Origin: Cytospora piceicola
Taxonomy: Eukaryota > Ascomycota > Sordariomycetes > Diaporthales > Cytosporaceae
NCBI GenBank assembly: GCA_023375675.1
Contig: JALQBC010000055.1
Coordinates: 1 to 64,000 of the forward strand
Reading direction: 5' to 3'
DNA length: 64,000 nucleotides
The notes under the pieces are model-generated. The model had not been told where the DNA came from. It did not search any database and saw only the letters and a program-made list of their open reading frames with translations. The position numbers and the translations under genes are program-made. Shown one piece after another: positions 54,768-64,000 of the stretch. The stretch's first letter is position 1, and the number at the start of each line of letters is the position of its first letter.

Positions 54768-56105
54768 TGTAGTGCGTGCCCGTATCCGTTGACTGAGATG
54801 ATAGAAATTTACAAGTGAGAACAAACAATGATGTTTAGCAACTGATAGTTAAGGTCCGACTTGAGAGAGGTTGTCCACTTATGTACGGCCGTTCCAGCAC
54901 AGCAACACTACTCTAGACCCGGGAAAAGTTACCTCTGAAACATGAAAGCCCTTCTCGACCGGGAATATGTGTGATGGTGGTGGAGCTGTGGCGAGGTTTC
55001 AAAACACGGGGATGTGTTGTACTGATCTTTTCTTTGTTTACACTATCGAATGCATAGACGGTCGGGGCACCCATTGCGACCAGTCACACCAGGAGGGAAT
55101 CAGCTACTAAGCGATCATCCAAGACCACAGGCCAATTTGTGGGTCTCTTCAAGGCTCTTTCTGCTGAGCGAACCTCAGCTGGAAGCAGCTTGCAGTCTCC
55201 TTGAGAGCGTCTACGGCAGGACAAAGATACTACCTGGTCACCGTTCACATCCAAAACAGTTCCAACGCTCCTGGTTCTGGTCATCATGCAAAGAACTGTC
55301 ACCTGCGTCTCATGACTCATAGAAAGAATATCAACAGACACAGACCGCTCATAGTTCTGTTGTCTCCAGGCTGGGGTATTACCTATACAGTTGCGTTCAC
55401 TTTCCAAGCTTGTCCAAGCCCGAAGTTGTTGTCCTGATCAAAGCAGTACATTACACCGTATCTGTTTCTGCCTGATACACCAGTGAGAAGGTCCCAGAAA
55501 GAGCATCAGGCTTTGAGCTCGTATCTCAAACTTAGTACTGGTTTGTCGTTCAAGTTGACTCTTGTTCAAGTGGATGACAAGAAATAATTCTGATCAGGAA
55601 TAGAGTTATAGGAGAAACCTCCTTTGGAGTTTGAATCGCAAAACAAATGTTGCTTAGTCCTGAAGTCGTAAATCTTGCTAGATTTCTGTCGCAAAGTCAT
55701 CCAAAAGATCAAAGCTTCATCGGAAAGGCCTTACTTACTTTACTGCCACTTTACCGGGCGCCCCTGTCCCAGTCTACTAGGATCCGGTTGCACCGTGTTC
55801 TACTTGAATGGTCCTGCTTCTTTCAAATATATCCTTCATATCCAGTACCTATGTGCCTTGATTATTATCATTCTGCAGTACGGGAGATATTCTAGATACT
55901 CGTACCAGGACCAACATCTTTTCAATCTGATGGAAGGCCTTTCTCAATCTACCCGAAAGACACGAACTGATACCCGATCATTACGCCAGCTTCCAAATTG
56001 GTTAATTTTATACTCGTTTCCGGTGGACGAAAGATGCCAATGGGTTGGGCCGCTTGGTTCTCCAGTAGAGCCACGAAGATACAGAGGTCGGATCCAAACT
56101 CTGAC
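54768..56105. other. Divergent intergenic region
   Basis: This lies between the HSPA12-like gene (-) and the coiled-coil gene (+). Open frames near 55645-56120 have no family character. Part of the right end may be the leader, or an unrecognised first exon, of the coiled-coil gene. Confidence 0.5.
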
Positions 56106-57631
56106 ATGTCTTCCGACATGATCAGAGAACCTACGCATGAGTTGACCATCAGGACCCGAGGCCACGATGGAGAAAGTCCCATGGAGCATCAAGATCGACG
56201 GCGTCTAGAAGGACACATGCAGTCCAGGGACTCACACGCGACCTGCATCGAACAAGAAGGAGTACATTACAATACAAGGAAAAACATGGTCGAAGCCTTT
56301 GGAAATTTCGAACATGAGAAGCAGAAACTCTCCCGCCTTGAGCTAGAAAACAGAAGGTTACGTGAAAAGTGCAATGCCGCCCGTGCCCAGGCACTATCGG
56401 AATACCAAGAATTGACAAATCGTGTGTCTAATTTGGAACAAGACAATCACAAACTCTCGTCCCAATTGGAGACGTCCAAGAACCATACTCTTGTTCTTCA
56501 GGGAGCCCGAAGGGCCTCCTTAGTGTCGGACACGGTTAAAGATGTAAGTTGTTGAGTTGGCCTCTCGTGTACCCATTTCTCTTATTATGCTAACTCGATG
56601 AAGACCTTTATTCGGCTTGATGATGCTATCATAGACTGGGTACAACACTGTGTGATGCAACCGGTAGTTGATGATGAAGGAGGACGAGAGACCGCGCTGA
56701 AACATTCACTACAGGATCCAAAGTCCACCAATGCGCTTCGGGCACTTGTCAAAGACGACCCAGAGATACGATGGACATCTGAGTTACCGCGTACAGATGA
56801 GGATATCATTACTGCCCTGGTTTGGCGGTTCCTCATGAGCAGAATCTTCGACGTGGAGATGCCTGGATTAGAGGAAGCAACGAGCCGTATCAAGACGGTC
56901 AGAGAACTGGAGACGTTGATGACAGCAAGCACCGTGTCTGGTGAAGGTATGTAACCCATACTGAACCCACATGTGTAAGCGTGGAAGAAGCCACTGACGA
57001 AGCTCTGCAAGGCCAGTATGTTATCTCCGTGTGGAGGTCCCAGGGGATCTATGCGATTGTTCACGATCCACAGCTCAGCATTGACCGTCAGATATGCATC
57101 AGGGATCTGGCCGATCAACTTTCCAACAATTTGAAAGTTTTCCTGGTGCCACAAAGTACTCAGTCGCAAGATGCGTTCTTACGTGCCCTTAAAGACAAAG
57201 TCATCGAGCCTGCTGTGAGTTTCCATGAAGAACTGATCTGTGAGCGAAACATATACCGTCTGACCTTCGACAAATACCTTCCTCATCTTGATGATCCAGA
57301 TGGAGCCACAGCAAACAAAAACTTCTATCACGACTTGCCCAAACTGGAGTGTCTTGTTGTGAAGGCGAAGAAACAGATATCACTGGACGGTGTGATCAAT
57401 CGGGGACTCGAGACGGAGGAACTGCGAAACCGTCTGTCCAAATTGTGTACTCTGAGGCCTGCACTCACCAAGTGCCAGATCAGTGACAAAGACGGCATCG
57501 GGGAGCCAGAAATATTGACGAAGCAAAAGATGTTGGTGTTATGGGACCCTGACTTCTCTGGTACTGAAGATCGAACATTCTTTTACGAGCTAGGACACCC
57601 TACGGATCTTCAGATCTCCGGAATGATCTAG
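56106..57631 (+). CDS. Hypothetical protein with N-terminal coiled coil
   Basis: Three exons (56106-56543, 56604-56946, 57012-57631) give 466 aa. The start at 56106 (MSSDMIREP) is the nearest ATG to the conserved-looking part. In-frame ATGs at 56034 and 56040 would add 22-24 residues. Residues about 60-135 are a coiled coil (EKQKLSRLELENRRLREKC). The rest looks globular and mostly helical: VKDTFIRLDDAIIDWVQHCV, a mid-part with ALVWRFLMSRIFDVEMPG, and a C-terminus ending in an acidic stretch and TDLQISGMI. I recognise no family. Fungal proteins of this shape are often described only as hypothetical. It lies between an HSPA12-like ATPase and an RBR ligase, and all three may be accessory genes. 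Confidence 0.68.
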
Positions 57632-58240
57632 TTTCTTTTCAAGATGGGTCATGTGGTCAGAACATGGTCGTTTTTGGATACTCGAAGCTTTTCCCGTGAA
57701 TTCTCCTGCCCCTGGTTACGAAAGAGGCATTTGGAAAGCGAGGGAATGGGGACATCTGGAAAAGGGATTGTCAAAGAATGGGATTTCCTTTGGGAATTGG
57801 GGGGGGGGGGGGCGGCAATGAACTGGTGGCTGTTGATGGGTTTCATATCACTAAGCAGGAGAATCTTAATCCTGATACGGCTATTGATCTCGGACCTCAC
57901 ATGTTTCCAGGCACAAAAAGAGTTGTTGGTTGCCCCAACTACTTATAAAGACAGTTAGTTACCTAGCTTCACTTGTAACAAGAAACTCAACACACTGCAC
58001 TTCCACTTGTGGGTTGCCAATATCATATTTCAGCCTCAGGTTAACAAAGGCGACCTGGGAGTGGCGCTTGGAGCCTGGATCAATATCATCGCTAGATAGC
58101 ACAATAGGTACTCAGGTACCCAGAATTCCGCGGCCTTTAAGTAGAAGCACCATTGCCGAAAGGAGGATAAGACGGGCGTCTTGACAGGCCTTTCCGGTAA
58201 CATTACCTCCCTACCGACCAACATTCAAGTCCACAAACAT
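57632..58240. other. Short intergenic region with a poly-G run
   Basis: This lies between two same-direction genes. A run of 12 G begins near 57798. A CAGGTACC motif lies near 58107-58121. No gene is seen. Confidence 0.55.
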
Positions 58241-59290
58241 ATGCGAGACATCATGGGGAGTCCCCTTGGAGCCTGGATAGGGACAGCAGTCGCAGCACAG
58301 CACACTTGCCTCGTGTGCGGCGAAAGCAAGCCTCTCAGGGAATTTCCCACACATCTTCCAACGTCCCACTGCTCTCACCCGAACAACACTTGTCAAGAAT
58401 GTATCACTGCGGCTGTAGAATCTCAGTTCGAAGACAATGTCCCGAACGGAATTTCGTGTCCTGTGTGCCCTCAGATTCTTAGTATGGACGAAGTGCAGCT
58501 CCATATGGATGATGAACACTTTCAGAAGTATGGATTCCAGGCCACCTTTGAACATGCCCTCAATATCCACAAACATGTTACTAACAGTATTCCTTCTCAG
58601 GTACCAAGCAAAGGCCATCGAAAAACTTCTAGCTGGTGCCTCCAACATCAGCTGGTGCCCCTCTGGGTGCGGCCGTGGACAAATTCACCCTTTGGGAAGC
58701 TCACAGCCAGTTGTTGTATGTCAGTCATGCCAAGGCCTCTTCTGCTTCCGCCATAAAGTTGAGTGGCATCATGAGTATACTTGCGAGGAGTACGACGAGT
58801 CTATGCAGAATCCGAACTTCCGCAGCAAGGCCCAGATCAAGATGGACAACATTGATGCACTTGAATCCGCCTCACGAGACATACAGCGCCAAATCGAAGC
58901 TTCCAAAGAGGAATGGCAGATGAGTATGTTGAAGAAGGACCAAGAGGCTGAACTGCGTAGGATCGAGAAGGCAAGAGTTGAGCGGGAGCGCCGTGAGGAA
59001 GAGGTGAGGCGACACAGGGAAATGGAGGCCCAGAATGCCAGAGAAGAAGCGCAGCGCAGAGCAGCTCGACTTGAGGAAGCTCTACATGGTGAAGTAACTG
59101 TCAAAGAAAAGTCGGTCAGATGTCCAGGGTGCAACAGACCCGTCCAGAAGAACCAAGGATGGTAAGTAGCCTATGACATTGCCAGGCGTCTTCCCTAAGA
59201 GAACAGAATTCTTAGCTGACATACCACAGTGATCATATTCACTGCATTTGCGGTACACATTGGAACTACAGCACCGGCAAACGGATGTGA
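58241..59290 (+). CDS. RBR (RING-IBR-RING) E3 ubiquitin ligase-like protein
   Basis: Three exons (58241-58527, 58601-59161, 59230-59290) give 302 aa. Splicing restores HFQ-K-YQAK and QG-C-DHIHC. Zinc-ligand patterns appear in the TRIAD order. RING1 runs from CLVCGESKPL to the CPVC pair (about residues 20-75). The IBR follows (WCPSGCGRGQ, VVVCQSCQGLFCFRH, HHEYTCEEY; about 110-175). The last is RING2 (RCPGCNRPVQKNQGCDHIHCICG; about 268-290), with the cysteine in the QGC position that forms the ubiquitin thioester in RBR ligases. An E/R/K-rich helix of about 90 residues is inserted between IBR and RING2. The protein is short for the family and has no added substrate-binding domain, so the start could lie upstream. 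It would act with an E2 to ubiquitinate unknown targets. Confidence 0.86.
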
Positions 59291-59741
59291 TGATTTAGGC
59301 TGTTTGGCTGAGATTGTAGGTTTGATTGGGTTATACTGGGCAGGCACGGACAAGTTATCATTTAGCTACTTGGGTATTTTATAGGAACTGGCTTCGACTC
59401 TTCTGAGTACGGGCATTTACTGGTCCTGGATCAATGACCACCTAGGTAAACAGGACATCCAATCGGGGTTGTCGTTGACCTGGGCGGTACATGGTGATGA
59501 TTGGCTGTACCCGTGTACAGACAAAGACCACCTGGGCAGTTCTCACCGCCTGCCCAAAATGCAGTCTAGATTTTGCCACTTTTCTCTCTAAATCCTTGAC
59601 TTAATTTTTGGAGCCTCCGGAACGTGCCCCTCACAACACCACCTCTTCCCGACTTTCCACTTGCCACTAGATTCATCCACCGTTCATTGTCCACGACAAC
59701 CAAAGTCACCAAGCAATCTGCCCCGTGGAAGCACCGCCAAA
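59291..59741. other. Intergenic, DPH3 promoter
   Basis: No gene is seen. A CCTAGG word lies near 59440. The part next to the DPH3 start is CT-rich. Confidence 0.55.
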
Positions 59742-60243
59742 ATGTCTGACGAAGAGGATATTTCCGTCTACGATGAGGTCGAAATCGAAGACATGACGTA
59801 CGACGAGACCATGCAAACTTATTACTACCCTTGCCCCTGCGGCGACCGCTTCGAGATCGGGCTGGCCGACCTGCTGGACCAAGAGACCGATATTGCCGTA
59901 TGCCCAAGTTGCAGCCTTATGATCAGGGTCATTTACGAGGTGGTACGTATTCGTTGTGCTCTATGCGACAGCCTTGCAGGGTCCCCTACGTATTTGCGTG
60001 CGCAAGAGAGAGGAACAGGAGGGAGGCATGTACGCCAGGCGCAGCAAGGCCGGACCTTGTTGGCAGATACTTTGGCGCCCGAGAATCGGTCTGATGGGGT
60101 GATATTTGACGTGATACGGACCTTAGCTGACAGTTGTCTTTGTGTTTGCGCAACAACAGGACGATCTTCCCAAACCCGACGAGCCAGAGCCTGACACCGA
60201 GCCCGCCGATGAGCAACCTGCCCAGGTTCCCGTTGCCGCCTGA
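59742..60243 (+). CDS. dph3: Diphthamide biosynthesis protein 3 (CSL zinc finger)
   Basis: Two exons (59742-59942 and 60160-60243) give 94 aa. The 217-nt intron starts GTACGT and ends ACAACAG. The CSL zinc-binding domain is complete: [26 protein letters not shown], and [13 protein letters not shown], the last giving the motif its name. The C-terminal 28 residues are an acidic, proline-rich tail. DPH3/KTI11 binds iron or zinc through these four cysteines. It donates electrons to the Dph1-Dph2 radical enzyme in diphthamide synthesis on elongation factor 2, and it also serves the Elongator tRNA-modifying complex. Length and motifs are exactly those of the family. Confidence 0.97.
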
Positions 60244-61258
60244 ATGAAACGCAACTGCGGCCTCTCCCGAGGTACGAGCCATATGAATAGCAGGCGTCGC
60301 GCGGTGTAATGAAGTATCACGTCGGCTGTAATTGCCGGCCAGAATGTTTGCCTACAAGTCATCAGGTCAGGTGCGGCATGCGGAACACATTTACAATGCA
60401 GCGCAACAGGGAGGAAGAGGCTGGCCCCTGTGGAGTGGAGGGGGGGGGGTTCCAATAGCAAATGACTATGATGCCCCCGAGTGTGGAGTTCCTGTCACAA
60501 GAAGGGACAGGGAAAGTTTGCCCTAGTCCGACGTCACAGCCGCTGCCGGGCAATGTACGGCTTGGCCGTACAACCGCCCGTTGAAGCCAGGACAAGAGGA
60601 CGAGGAACTAGCAGTTCGGTAGATGGAGTTGTAGATACTGGGAGAGCTTTAGGGGACACCCATCCGAGAAGCAGAGAACTCTCCCGCAGATATCCTCCGC
60701 GGGGATGGCGGTAGGTTGTGGAAATATCGTCCTCAGGCGGAAGTTAGCTCCCACTTTTCAATGTTTGATCAGTGTCTCGAGGCAGAAATCAAATGGTCCC
60801 AACATAGTTGATGCAATGCCATTATTCACAGAACCTGTCTATATCAGGCATTATCCTGTAGATGCCCACCAACAGAGTCATCCAATTCCCGAAGCCCATG
60901 CTTTCAATCTCCAACTCCATTACCGTATCCCAAAATGCCCCCAAAACGTACATAGCTTCTTCTCAAATGCCACTTATGGATAGTTCCGAATAATCCCATG
61001 TGAAAACTCCCGTTCCTATGCCCGTCGTGCATGCAAGTCCGCGTAAAAGGTATCGTAGCCCACCATAATAATAATAAACCATGACTCGTGAATCCCGAAA
61101 TAGAGCCTCAACAGTTGAGGCTCGCAGGGAAAGAAAAGGAAGAAAGAAGGGGAAAATAGTCCAATCATTGGACAGTTGCAATGATTGAAAAGTTGCAGAC
61201 CCGTTCAGAACAGCCCAATAACCCGGGCTGCTGGTTGGCTCGTTTGCCGCTCGCCCAC
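60244..61258. other. Intergenic, no gene seen
   Basis: DPH3 and the next gene converge here. It contains a short poly-G run near 60439 and an AATAAT repeat near 61065. No protein-like frame. Confidence 0.6.
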
Positions 61259-61666
61259 TCAGAGCAGGCACAGCGACAAGGCGAAGAAGACGACGAGCCC
61301 CAGCATGCTGCTGTCCCCGGCCAGCCCCTCGCTGGCCGCCGCGTTGGTCGGGACCTCGGACGGCGATGAGGTGGTCGCCGTGGCCGTGGATGTGGTCGTT
61401 TCCGGGGACGTCGCCGCGTCGGCGGACGACACGAGGGTGGGTGTCACTGTTGTCTCAGTGATGCCGGCGGAGACGGTGCTGACGACCATGGTCACGGTCC
61501 AGGATGCCGTCGATTCTGAGGTTGTTGATGTTGATGGGAGTGAATATGAGGTGCAGCTGGTGTCCAAGGTATGAGTGGCAGTGGAGGTGACGGTGTTGGT
61601 GGTGTCATCTTTTGCTGCGGCGAAGGTTGCAGCACCCAGGGCGGCTAGGAGGAATGAGGAGCGCAT
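61259..61666 (-). CDS. Small secreted, Ser/Thr-rich candidate GPI-anchored protein
   Basis: A single exon encodes 135 aa. Residues 1-18 are a signal peptide (FLLAALGAATFAAA). The middle 95 residues are nearly all Ser, Thr, Val and Ala (many TTST and SSPS groups), as expected for an O-mannosylated stalk. There are two cysteines: one near residue 38 in the stalk, one in the C-terminal helix. The last 14 residues (LGLVVFFALSLCLL) are a hydrophobic C-terminus, preceded by small residues (GLAGDSS) that could hold a GPI attachment site. The probable place is the cell wall or plasma membrane. No enzymatic domain is seen. Similar proteins are numerous in filamentous fungi and poorly characterised. 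Confidence 0.78.
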   Translation of the reverse strand: MRSSFLLAALGAATFAAAKDDTTNTVTSTATHTLDTSCTSYSLPSTSTTSESTASWTVTMVVSTVSAGITETTVTPTLVSSADAATSPETTTSTATATTSSPSEVPTNAAASEGLAGDSSMLGLVVFFALSLCLL

Positions 61667-64000
61667 CTTGGAGGAGGGTAGGTAGGTAGGTGGTTGATTA
61701 TAGTAGTTGGTGGGTTGCGACGGGTAGTATAGAAAGGTTGATGACTTCTTCGCCCGTGGTATGGAAAATTGTCTAGTTCTCGATGTTGATATCTGAAGAG
61801 GTTCAAGAAACCTCAACCCATGCAGTGCGAATGATGTGTTTCTGGGGTTCTCCCGTCAAGGGCCAAGACAGGCAGATCGGAGGCTTATAATTATTATTAT
61901 GATTGTTGTCATTATCAATCCTCCATGTGGAGAGAGGTACAAGGCGGATAGAGGATCTCTCTCGCCATGACTCCCACTGGTGTCACTCGGCTCTTCCCTC
62001 ACCACAGGCAAACCTTCAGAAAATTGGAAGGGCAAGTGGACATTGTGGAGCGTGGAGCAGGAGAGGGAAGACCAAACCAAAATCAAACAAGCAGCCAACC
62101 GTCAGAATGGGCTCGACCCGCCGGCCTGTGGAGCCTCAGAACTGAGATAAGGTGTGGAAATAAGGCCGAACAGCCCCTGATTTTCCTCTTCCCACGGTCC
62201 CACGGATGGGGACACCTGGGGGCACTTTGGGGCAAGCTTGAAGGAAGAGGAGGCAAAATAGGTGAAGCTCCGCAGACGCCGCAACGCTGGGCCCCGCCAG
62301 CAAAGGCCCAGCCAGCTAGCCTGTCCTCGGTTGATTTTCTTTAGCGGTTGGCATTGCTGGTGAACCCAAAACTTGAGCTAGGGTAGCGGCAGCAAACAGG
62401 CGGTTCGTTGCGACGGTCCATTGCGGTCGGTCCCATCCCACACACCACCCCCAACCACAAACCCCTCCCTGGCTGCCCCTGGTCCAAGCCAAATCTGTCA
62501 TCCAGTCACGACATGCAAGGCCAAACCCAGAAAGGGCAAGGGACGGGGAAAAGGACCAAGGCAGCCCGGCAGCAGATCACGGAACTGAGGGCTAACCAAG
62601 GAACCGCTCTGCCCAAATATCGGTGGGAAATGCCTCAAAAGACGGTGAGGTGCTGCAGAATTTCGCAAGCATATGCTGGTGTTAGTGGTGGTGAGTGCTG
62701 GAAACGCCAGAGACTTTTTGACCCGCGAGCCATTCCATATACACGGCACTTAGTTAGTCAACGACCTCGGGATGATTCTAGATGCATGTTGCAATCGTGG
62801 GGTGTGTGGCTGGCACATGATCGAGATGCTGCTGTCAGGCTGTGTACTGTATGAGTTAGAAGGCAAATGGTTACAAATGGTTTACACAGAAGCGAGTGTG
62901 ATGAATCAAAATCCGGATGAGATCGGCGTGCTGGTATGTCCATACACAGTAACGTCTGTGACAGCGAGCATGGACCAGGGTTCTATGTCATATGGCCCAC
63001 CGGATATGCATCCCCTCTGCATGAACAGCTGCAGCTAACAAGTAACTCTGCTGCAGCACTTTAGCTGTGTCTACTGCTTGGCTTGCTACTTGGCCGGCTT
63101 GGCCGCTCCTTTCTTCAATCTAGGTACATCGTGGGAGCCGCAGAATCATCGGTATGCTTCTTTGACCTCCATGATTATCGAGAACGAGAGGAACAACCCG
63201 TTGAGCTTCCGCGGCTGGTGATTGGGCGGGAAAAAAAAATTCCTGCCTGCGGCTCAAGCCACGATCGACCATTCCTTTGGTAAGCATCAGCCGCGGTTAG
63301 CAGTGGCTGTGCGATTCCTGTCGGTTGCGCTTGTGGCGGTAGAATCGATTGACGTTAGACGACACATGCACATGTGCATGCTCGGCCACCATGCGTGTAC
63401 CTTGCTATTCGAGGCGCTGGCACCAAATCTTTATTTTATTGTGCCTTTTTTCCCTCCTTTTTTTTCTTTCTTTTCGCTCCCTAAATGACGTTTAACCGCT
63501 CTCGCCACGAGCTCATGTTTACGTAGCCTGTCGCTTTGGAGCTGAGTTGGATCACAGGCGCCCTTATCAATAGCAGACAGACTTGAGCTTCGATGCGGCG
63601 ATGTCACAATAGCAAAGCTCATCCCTTCGACATTCGGAAGGATATGATGGTAACCGTATGAAATTCTTGGGCCCCAGTCACACCCGACTGAAGCAGCCGT
63701 AGCTCAACGTACCGATGATTCCAGCCGATTGGCAAAACACCGCGTGTAACTGGGCACCTGAGTACAGCGAGCACCTGATACACGCCGTCATCCACCTAAC
63801 AATGGACAACAAATACGCACTGAAACGGAGTTTGAGGGATGGAAGGCCCCAGGCATCTTCTCCACGTGTTACGGTTCTGTTCTAGATCTGTCGCACTGGC
63901 AAGTCGTGCTCCGTTGAAGCAGCCATATCAGACACATCAGACCTCTTACAACGCAGTTCCCGCGGGCGCGCAAGTCCACAGGCAGATTCTTGAAGGACGG
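61667..64000. other. Gene-free right end
   Basis: No convincing gene. It contains the promoter of the GPI-type protein (leftward), a short ATT/GTT-rich run at about 61885-61920, and low-complexity T/C runs near 63440-63480. A gene may begin beyond the window. Confidence 0.5.

Noticed and set aside
1..64000. tRNA, 5S rRNA or CRISPR arrays
   Set aside because: I looked by eye for GGTTCGAAT-type B boxes and for 5S-like sequence on both strands. The few TTCGA words (for example near 20475 and 32963) have no pairing T-arm. No regularly spaced repeats were seen. A covariance-model search would settle it.

Overview
The window is nuclear DNA of a filamentous ascomycete (Pezizomycotina, most likely a Sordariomycete). 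The evidence is widely spaced single genes on both strands, short introns (mostly about 45-220 nt) with GTRAGT-type donors and CTRAY-like branch sites, and a typical fungal gene set (palA/RIM20, flotillin, LHS1, alpha-tubulin, a GT31 glycosyltransferase, a P450). I resolved 18 intact protein-coding genes. All of them except the 3' end of the HSPA12-like gene have exon structures that keep one open frame from ATG to stop. There is also one decayed MFS transporter, one doubtful small ORF, and one small transposon-like element. I saw no rRNA, CRISPR array or bacterial-type operon, and no tRNA by eye.

Layout, left to right: a long gene-free, CT-rich leader and a GT31-like glycosyltransferase (4.6-6.3 kb, +); a SYLF/Ysc84 protein (8.1-10.0 kb, -); a cytochrome P450 with an unusual I-helix (11.0-12.9 kb, -); palA/RIM20 (14.7-17.4 kb, +); a GNAT acetyltransferase (18.1-18.7 kb, +); a fungal hypothetical protein (19.5-20.4 kb, -); a flotillin (23.2-25.0 kb, +) converging on alpha-tubulin (26.1-28.0 kb, -). 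About 400 bp upstream of the tubulin start codon lies a 222-bp element. It has perfect 49-bp terminal inverted repeats, a 9-bp flanking direct repeat, and a degenerate TTAGGG array in its loop. The relic MFS transporter follows (29.6-31.1 kb, -), then LHS1/GRP170 (33.2-36.3 kb, +), a secreted aspartic protease (38.5-40.0 kb, +), a coiled-coil hypothetical protein (41.7-42.8 kb, -), a BRD8/Bdc1-like bromodomain protein (46.2-49.3 kb, +), a glycine-rich RRM protein (50.6-51.4 kb, -), an HSPA12-like Hsp70 (52.7-54.8 kb, -), a coiled-coil protein (56.1-57.6 kb, +), an RBR-type ubiquitin ligase (58.2-59.3 kb, +), DPH3 (59.7-60.2 kb, +) and a small candidate GPI-anchored protein (61.3-61.7 kb, -).

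Most genes are ordinary housekeeping or cell-biology functions: endosomal pH signalling, ER and cytosolic chaperones, cytoskeleton, translation-factor modification, chromatin. They do not form an evident pathway or secondary-metabolite cluster. The P450 has no biosynthetic partners next to it. Intergenic DNA carries many copies of a short palindrome-rich motif around TACCTAGGTA, which I saw in no exon. The strongest candidate for something undescribed is the inverted-repeat element with telomere-like sequence inside it.
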